From Tubiluchus corallicola (taxonomy: Eukaryota > Priapulida > Priapulimorpha > Priapulimorphida > Tubiluchidae), in contig JAQGDQ010001106.1 in the NCBI GenBank assembly GCA_030141605.1, forward strand, positions 37,501 to 62,282: DNA of 24,782 nucleotides, given 5' to 3'. The notes below the pieces were generated by a model that worked only from the letters and a program-made list of their open reading frames with translations, was not told where the DNA came from and did no database searches. Both the position numbers and the translations under genes were made by a program. This document shows positions 18,110 to 24,782 of the stretch, one piece after another (position 1 is the stretch's first letter; each line of letters opens with the position of its first letter).

Positions 18110-20029
18110 GGGTTTTATGACAATCTATTACGAACTGGTAGAGCCAATTTTCTCTAGAAGAAAGTTATTGCTGCATCTAGAATTTAAGGTGACAGATCAA
18201 AAATCCGACTGGGTCAATCGGTAGGGAATTTGTTCTAGCACATTTCTACAAATTTCTATGACGATCTACTGCGATTTGGCTGAGCTTTAGGCTTTTTTTT
18301 CAAAAACGGTGCCATCACCCCGCCGTTTTAAACATCGAATCAAAAATCCTACTAAGTAAATCGATACAAAATTCATGAAGTTTCATGATAATCTGTTGCG
18401 AACTGGCAGTGATTCAATGTTTTTTCGAAAATAAAAAATCTGGTATCACTTTAGTGAAGTTGCACGAGAATCCATTGTAAATTTATTGTAAGGAACCCTA
18501 GGCATTTTTTCAAAAGGTCATCCCCGACAACAACAACAAAAAGTATTTACTATTTCTTCATCTAGCAAATGAATAGACCTACTGTATCGTCATTCCAATC
18601 TTTCATGCACTGAAGTCTTGAATTCCTTATATGATGAAGTGAGAAAAGATAGTTTATTGCTTATGTAGTTTCGCTATGTCGTCAAACTAAATATCGTTAA
18701 AATTTCGTGCTATTGCAGCTATTATATTCTATTACACCAACAAGTTATGTATTTCTGATATCAACCATCACTAATTAGCTGATTTCCGTTGTCTTGGTGG
18801 CAATAAAGAGCCAATAAACGCGCCAGTAAATAATTCACAAGAGAAACATTTTCACCAGAGAAGCACAATATTTCGTGTCCCGTTTACGAATCATCAATGT
18901 TGGAGGCGGAAGCGGAGAGCTTTGAGGGTCCTCCTCTAGCTGCCACGGAGAACACGGAGAGCAATTGCACCATCTGCAGCAGCAGAACAGGAGAGGCACT
19001 ACTTTCACGTTAAGCACTAATTACCTTTGACCACCCTTCTCAGGCCGCGTTATCAAGCTCCTTTAATTACATATTGTGTCCGGGCAATAACAACTCAGAA
19101 CACCTTTGATTAAATCCCTGGGTATTGTGCACGAATAATTCGCCTGGTATTATTCTCTGGATTACGGCAGGATAACCTTTAATTACGCGTACAAATATGA
19201 GAAGAAATCAGTGGAAATGGTGAAAAAGCTAATCGCCTTCGACCGTTGAATCTCAGCCGATTAATCAAGTCTTGCAACGGCTAGAATACACCAAGCACGC
19301 GGAAAAAACACAATAATGCCAGAGGCAAGAATGGCTTCAAAAAGAATCGACTAAACACCTAATAGATTATCTACCGATAAGGCACACCTTTCTGAGTAGG
19401 CTGATAGAAGAATGACTATTCATGTGTAAGAATAGCACGCGTTTTGATCATTGCACGGAAACTGTCTATTCAAAGCTCCCATAACTTTGCACTAATCATT
19501 CTCATCATAATTTCTTGTATAGTTTTGGCAAACCTGTCATTGTGAGAATTGTATCGCATCACAGTAAAAGCAATTCCTTTAATCATAGACTAATAAAAGC
19601 GCTCACACTAGTGAGTATGAAGTACCTTGTACTCATAGCCTTCATTTAGGCCGGCAGTTCAATGAAAATCAGGATTTACTACGTATTTAATTAATGACGC
19701 TTAATTAGAGACCATACCACAAACAATCTGCTAACAATAATCATGCAAGTTTTCAAAGGCGACGTTTTTTAGATGATATGAAAGCTCTTGGTTTGTCCAC
19801 AGTAAAAGCACACAATGTCCTTTTGCTTTTGTGATATCTAAAAGATCCATTTAAATAGATATAATGTAATTAAGCATGATATGTGCGCGTATTTGATTCT
19901 ATTGTAGTTCATCATAGTAGGTGCACGATGTTTTCGTGAATAATTAGGCTTATTATTATGGCGTACAAGTCGGTGGTGGAACAAACATGACATTGAGTTT
20001 GAGGAATGAGTTCGATGCTATAGTAAAAA
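18110..20029. other. Non-coding stretch with clustered homeodomain-type motifs
   Basis: No coding exon is supported. Between 18772 and 19707 there are six TAATTA words, CCTTTGAT at about 19103, and a DR1-like nuclear-receptor site (TGGTCAAAGGTAA on the minus strand, about 19021-19033). The sequence is less repetitive than its neighbours. It may be a regulatory element; this is inference only. Confidence 0.35.
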
Positions 20030-20108
20030 AAACTATTGTATGTTTCAATATTTTAGAGCATTCTTTATTGTGAACTAATGTTTACACAATCATCCGGTTT
20101 TCCTTTAA
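20030..20108. mobile_element. Right-end fragment of the TTAA MITE family
   Basis: TTTCAATATTTTAGAGCATT through AACTAATGTTTACACAATCA to CCGGTTTTCCTTTAA matches the right end of the 1685-2240 element, finishing at TTAA 20105-20108. Upstream of about 20030 similarity is lost, so the left part is deleted or decayed. Confidence 0.8.
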
Positions 20109-20360
20109 TGCCCAAATTTTTAGCAAAACAAAATGTGTATATATGTATAGGCATGTATGTATAAATGCACCTCATTATAATACCAAATTCACTATAACGT
20201 TGACATCATTGCAACCCCAAAGCATCTCAAATTAAAAAATAAAAAACAAAGTAAAATTAAACATCTGACTAACCTTCTCTTTCTAGGCAAGGTTGCTAGC
20301 TTCCCATCTACGTAAACAACCAATGTAAAAATAAGAAAGTAACATTCTTTGTCAATATTA

Positions 20361-21475
20361 ATTGTCGTGTTTGCTACATTTAAAACTTGGGATCGCACTA
20401 CAACCCCATTGTCAGGGCCTATTTCAGCCTAGGCGAGGCCCGGGGAAGTGGGGCGTGTAGGCCCTTTCGGGGGAGAGCCGTGGTTGGCGCCCAGAAAATT
20501 TTTGAACTGCTAGAACGCCGGAGAAGCATTTTCGAAGAGAAAATATGGAGTTATACAGTTGTTAAGGAAAGAACAATTGAAAGAAAAACTGCTTTATTCT
20601 CAAGACTAGTCCTTAAAACTTGTCAATACTGGCAAACGGCGCGCGTGCGGCAGAGAGAGAGAGAGAGAGAGAGAGGAGGCAGTATGTTCACATAAAGCAA
20701 AAAAAAGTTACCTTGGCGCGAAGCCCCCCTGGAGGGTGAGGCCCCGGGGAAGTATCCCCATTCCCCCCCTTGAAATAGGCCCTGCCCATTGTTCCATCCT
20801 TTGATAAATATCATGTCAGTAGATTGTCGTGTTTGCTACATTTAAAACTTGGGATCCCACTACAACCCCATTGTTCCATCCTATGATAAATATCATGTCA
20901 GTAGCTTGTCGTGTTTGCTACATTTAAAACTTGGGATCCCACTACAACCCCATTGTTCCATCCTATGATAAATATCATGTCAGTAGCTTGTCGTGTTTGC
21001 TACATTTAAAACTTGGGATCCCACTACAACCCCATTGTTCCATCCTATGATAAATATCATGTCAGTAGCTTGTCGTGTTTGCTACATTTAAAACTTGGGA
21101 TCCCACTACAACCCCATCGTTCCATCCTTTGATAAATATCATCATGTCAGTAGCTTGTCGTGTTTGCTACATTTAAAACTTTGGATCCCACTACAACCCC
21201 ATTGTTCCATCCTTTGATAAATATCATGTCAATAGCTTGTCGTGTTTGCTACATTTAAAACTTGGGATCCCACTACAACCCCATCGTTCCATCCTTTGAT
21301 AAATATCATGTCAGTAGCTTGTCGTGTTTGCTACATTTAAAACTTGGGATCCCACTACAACCCCACCGTTCCATCCTTGATAAATATCATGTCAGTAGCT
21401 TGTCGTGTTTGCTACATTTAAAACTTGGGATCCCACTACAACCCCATCGTTCCGTCCTTTGATAAACTGCCCCAA
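20361..21475. repeat. 82-bp minisatellite, nine units, interrupted by a hAT MITE
   Basis: The word TGTCGTGTTTGCTAC marks each unit, with its first G at 20364, 20826, 20908, 20990, 21072, 21157, 21239, 21321 and 21402. Spacing is 82 except one 85 (extra ATC) and one 81. Units also share AAACTTGGGATCCCACTAC, CCATCCT and GATAAATATCATGTCAGTAG. Because 82 is not a multiple of three, the repeat does not encode a regular peptide; the ORF across it is spurious. The first spacing of 462 is explained by the insertion at 20413. Confidence 0.96.
20413..20784. mobile_element. hAT-type MITE, copy 2 (372 bp), with exact 8-bp TSD
   Basis: The same element as 17718-18101, with ends CAGGGCCTATTTCA and its inverse. 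CCCATTGT flanks it on both sides (20405-20412 and 20785-20792), a perfect 8-bp duplication as expected for hAT transposition. Removing the element plus one octamer (380 bases) from the 462-base spacing leaves exactly 82, the minisatellite period. It contains a (GA)n run at about 20653-20674 and no transposase frame. Confidence 0.95.
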
Positions 21476-21903
21476 ACAAGGCCAATGGTAACTCAAGGTA
21501 AGTCTTGTTTTTAACCGTTATAAGTAACAGTTATTGACTATCTAGACATCAGAATTTGGCTATTAGCGCGTGAGAGAACTCAGCTTGTCAATATCGTAGA
21601 TACCGTGTTTTAATTTAAATTGTGCTGAATCTTATCGGAAATTTAGGAAGCCGGGAGTTGAGATATAGAAGCCAAATACGTATCGCGCTTTTCCTTTATA
21701 ACTGTTTTTCGCACGAATTCAAGCTTTTGCCATTTTTGATAACATTTTATCAAGCGTTTTCTTCGAATACGAGAATAATGTGAAATAAACTTGGTAACCG
21801 ATACATCATTTTGTTACGAACCGAGCAATATCAAATGTTGCTACCTCGAAATCACGTGAAACGTGTTAGAATAAAATGCTGAAATTTCTGGCGTTCGAGT
21901 CGT
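21476..21903. other. Spacer between two minisatellites
   Basis: Unique-looking AT-rich sequence with no ORF or repeat that I recognise. Confidence 0.4.
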
Positions 21904-22190
21904 AAGTGTGAAAACTGTAACGCTGAAAAGGCAGAGAAATATGACAGTGTAAGTGTGAAAAAGTGTAACGCTGAAAAAGGCAGAGAAATATGACAGTGTA
22001 AGTGTGAAAAAGTGTAAAGTTGAAAAAGGCAGAGAAATATGACAGTGTAAGTGTGAAAAAGTGTAAAGCTGAAAAGGCAGAGAAATATGACAGTGTAAGT
22101 GTGAAAAACTGTAAAGTTGAAAAAGGCAGAGAAATATGACAGTGTAAGTGTGAAAAAGTGTAAAGTTGAAAAGGCAGATAAATATGACAC
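21904..22190. repeat. 47-49-bp minisatellite, six units
   Basis: Units begin AAGTGTGAAAA at 21904, 21951, 22000, 22049, 22097 and 22146, and contain GTGTAAMGYTGAAAA and GGCAGAGAAATATGACAG. Length varies by one or two A residues in two short A-runs. Overlapping open frames on the minus strand (Phe/His/Leu/Ser-rich) come from the repeat, and the uneven period argues against coding. Confidence 0.93.
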
Positions 22191-24338
22191 ACGTTCAAAT
22201 ACGAAAAAATTGCAGAAGAAAATAGAAGTATGAAAACAGAAATATTAGGTCGGTTTTGCTTAGAAGCCACACATTTTGCATACTTTCAACATTTTCCCAC
22301 TGATGTTGGATTCAAGATCCTGATTGGTTTATCACCCCAATCAACGAGTTGATGACTGTGACAACAATGACAAACTGAAAGCTAATGATGACGGTGGTGA
22401 AGATGATGACGACGACGACGAAAATCAGGGCAACCACAACAACGATGATGATAGCAAATTTGGTGATGAAGATGGTGACACCTGCAGTTTAAATCTTCAC
22501 TCTTTCACTTACATGGTTTTAGAAGTTCTATCGTTCTAGATTCAGAAGCATTCTATTTGCGTATTATTGTACAGATAATTAGTAGATTATAAGCAATACA
22601 TTGTTATTGTACATCCTCTATTATGACCGAGGAATCAACATGCTAGATGATATGGATTTAAGAGAGCTATTTAATGCTTTTACTTGCTTATCGATTTTAA
22701 GTGTCTGATCAAGAATCGAAAATCGGTAAAGTCACGGCACATCAAAGTACGGAATCTAAAACCACCGATATACACCTTGCCATCCAACTATAAGATTGGG
22801 CATTTTTTAAATGTAGCTTTGTCACATTTTCTGCTATTTTTGTCCCGAAACAAGTTAAACCGTTATTTTCTTCTTTTCTCGCAAAGGTACCACACAGTTC
22901 CTGGCTTCTCGAACCGCCTAGTCGTTCGGATAGCCTTAAGCAGCTATTAGTAGCTAGGTCAGTCGGACTAACCATTTCATCCATTAGTGAGATATAGGAA
23001 ACTTGGTTGTCATTACCATGAACTCCGCACCAGATTAGGTTGAGAGTGAAAATAGATTTGCATAATTGTGCTCAAAGGATCTCTGCGAATACAGTTATCA
23101 ACTGGTCTGACAAATGTCACTTGAAAGCTCGGTGCTCTGCTTCTTCGCGTTTTGCCGTTTTGCATCTGGAACTAAAGCAACGTTTTCACTCCACATTAGT
23201 GCCAACATAACCTTGTAACCGTTGCTAACATTAAGTACAAACTGGCTTTGGCTTATAGTCTTTGAAGTACTACTTACCTGTCTCCATAGTTTAAATCCCA
23301 TGCGTGTTGCAACGAAAATTCTATAAACCTTGTTGAGCATTTGCTAGTAAACAATAAGGACACAAACAAAACGGACGATCTCAAAATTGTGATATTGTTG
23401 TATTGCACGTAATAATTCCGTTTAATTTGTTCCCTTACCTCTTCATATGTCCTAAAAGTACCTAAAATATTGTTACGAAGGCGAAATGCCCTTTATTTTC
23501 GACCCTCCCTCTCTACATTGTGATGGTTTTATCCATTGCGAAGCCATTGCATATCAGCGTTGCATAGCAGCTATAAGTACCTGGTATGGAATGGCCTCAT
23601 CGGTTCAGTGGGCTGGCAGACAGGTGCGTCTTCCATCTCAGCACCTGTTCCGCAATGACAACTGGCATGGAGCACGATGGGGTAGACATCTGGCGTGTTA
23701 CTTAATTCTGCAATTTTACTCCGCAAGTTTAGATACCATATGAATATCACCTATTCTTACTTCCTTTACCTCTTTTGTAGGTGTTTATCAAATTCTTTCT
23801 TACAATTACCTAGATACAGGAAAGAGTAAAAGTTCATCTATGATTGATGAATACATATTAGCTGAATGCATTCTTTGCAGTCTTCTTGTCGCATCATAGG
23901 ACTCACTTGTTATAATTTCTATCATAATGATCACATTTTTATTATTGCCATTTCATATTTAACACCTTTTACTTTTACTTCGTTTTTTCCACTCTTATTT
24001 ACATTAATTACTCCACTTTCCCCACAACTTACTTTATAATCGTCACCACCTTTCATCTTTGGCTCGTGCTCACAGTTAACAATTCGTCATTATACTACCA
24101 CCGTAGAGGTTTTCAAGTTTTAAGATAAAGATCAGCTAATTTGAAGTTACACTACACTACCCTCTTGCTTTGATAAATTTAGACTTAGTTTCAATAACAC
24201 ATTGCTATATTTATTTATTTATAAAACCATTAAGAAAAGAAATTACATAAGGTAAAAAAACGTCTTAAAAACATTAAACAAAGAAACCACATATAAGTGG
24301 TATAATGGTTCAAGCACAAAAACACAGACAACAGAGCA
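22191..24338. other. Non-coding stretch; possible upstream exon donor
   Basis: 22380-22465 is an imperfect GAT/GAC triplet run. The remaining ORFs (22684-22950 +, 22742-22984 -, 23098-23340 -, 23486-23743 +) show no motif I know. Two points stand out: a textbook minus-strand donor CAG|GTAAGT with the junction at 23278/23277, and a less AT-rich island at about 23490-23700. Both are discussed as findings. Confidence 0.4.
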
Positions 24339-24376
24339 ACACACACACACGCACACGCACACGCACACGCACACGC

Positions 24377-24456
<80 letters not shown>
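24339..24456. repeat. (CA)n/(CACACG)n/(TA)n microsatellite
   Basis: CA repeat with a regular CACACG sub-period at about 24349-24382, pure CA to about 24445, then TATATATATA. The Thr-His and Cys-Val translations are artefacts. Confidence 0.97.
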
Positions 24457-24688
24457 TATGAACTTAATATTACATATGTATTCCAGTTAGTCGGTTAATC
24501 AAGCTTGCACTGAGTTATCTCAGTCGGGCTTCTCTTCAAATATTTTGAGGACCAATCTGGCATTAATTTTAATAACTTCTACATCTTTTGATGCATTTAA
24601 AAATACGAAGTGCTCATTGGAAGACATATAATGAAAGTTAGGACAAAAATCAGAAAGGATACCAAAACATTCCTCTCTTACGTGACAG
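24457..24688. other. Short non-coding spacer
   Basis: Nothing recognisable between the two microsatellites. Confidence 0.4.
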
Positions 24689-24707
24689 TGAGAGAAGGAG
24701 AGGAAAA

Positions 24708-24782
<75 letters not shown>
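24689..24782. repeat. (GA)n microsatellite running off the window
   Basis: GAGA dinucleotide repeat, imperfect at first (AAGGAGAGGAAAAAGAG) and nearly pure after 24715. It reaches the window edge, so its full length is unknown. Confidence 0.97.

Noticed and set aside
21852-22270. Two overlapping minus-strand frames with repeated Phe/His/Leu motifs
   Set aside because: Produced by the 47-49-bp minisatellite; unit length is not a multiple of three and drifts, so the same motif falls in different frames.
22880-22990. tRNA-like box B (GGTTCGAGAAGCC on the minus strand)
   Set aside because: Spacing in the box is wrong and no box A or cloverleaf pairing is found.
1-24782. CRISPR arrays, operons, bacterial or viral gene clusters
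   Set aside because: The tandem repeats lack unique spacers, the only host exon is a spliced animal GPCR, and the mobile elements are eukaryotic LINEs, a SINE and MITEs.

Overview
This is animal nuclear DNA: AT-rich, gene-poor and full of mobile-element debris and microsatellites. The only host protein-coding sequence I can defend is one exon. It lies on the minus strand at 4679-5086 and encodes the N-terminus, TM1 and TM2 of a D2-like dopamine receptor, ending at a clean GAG|GTAGGT donor. The receptor wording is closest to protostome D2-like receptors. With the repeat content this suggests a marine invertebrate, plausibly a lophotrochozoan such as a mollusc, but the species cannot be fixed from sequence. 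TM3-TM7 are not in the window, so 1-4678 reads as the start of a long intron and 5087-24782 as 5' flank and/or 5' introns.

Layout. 1-108: right end of a TTAA-target MITE. 1057-1140: degenerate telomere-type (CCCTAA)n. 1685-2240: complete MITE of the same family, with near-matching inverted ends. 2855-3066: GAT/GAC microsatellite. 3976-4260: plus-strand heat-shock-type promoter (GAGA tract, dense HSE cluster, two inverted CCAAT boxes, TATA box) with no heat-shock ORF behind it; it points across the receptor exon in antisense. 6476-7566: inverted repeat enclosing a second MITE subfamily copy (6644-7229) and a CA tract. 7760-8115: 125-bp-class inverted repeat around a tRNA-like SINE head. 9838-9945 and 10385-10925: GTT/GCT triplet fields.

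11722-12060: left part of another MITE, abutting a 5'-truncated non-LTR retrotransposon (12062-14609) whose reverse transcriptase is broken only by two frameshifts in A-runs. 14612-15090: C-terminal tail of a different LINE. 15224-15861: third MITE copy of the 6644-7229 type. 16198: a hAT-like terminus. 17718-18101 and 20413-20784: two copies of a hAT-type MITE (CAGGG...CCCTG). The second is inserted in an 82-bp minisatellite (20361-21475) with a perfect 8-bp duplication. 21904-22190: a 47-49-bp minisatellite. 24339-24456 and 24689-24782: CA/TA and GA microsatellites.

There is no operon, CRISPR array or obvious multi-gene system. The signals most worth following are the orphan heat-shock promoter antisense to the dopamine-receptor exon, the TTAA MITE family carrying paired CRE and C/EBP-like sites, and the nested inverted repeats at 6476-8115. 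Most long open frames elsewhere are translations of trinucleotide repeats or minisatellites and are not genes.
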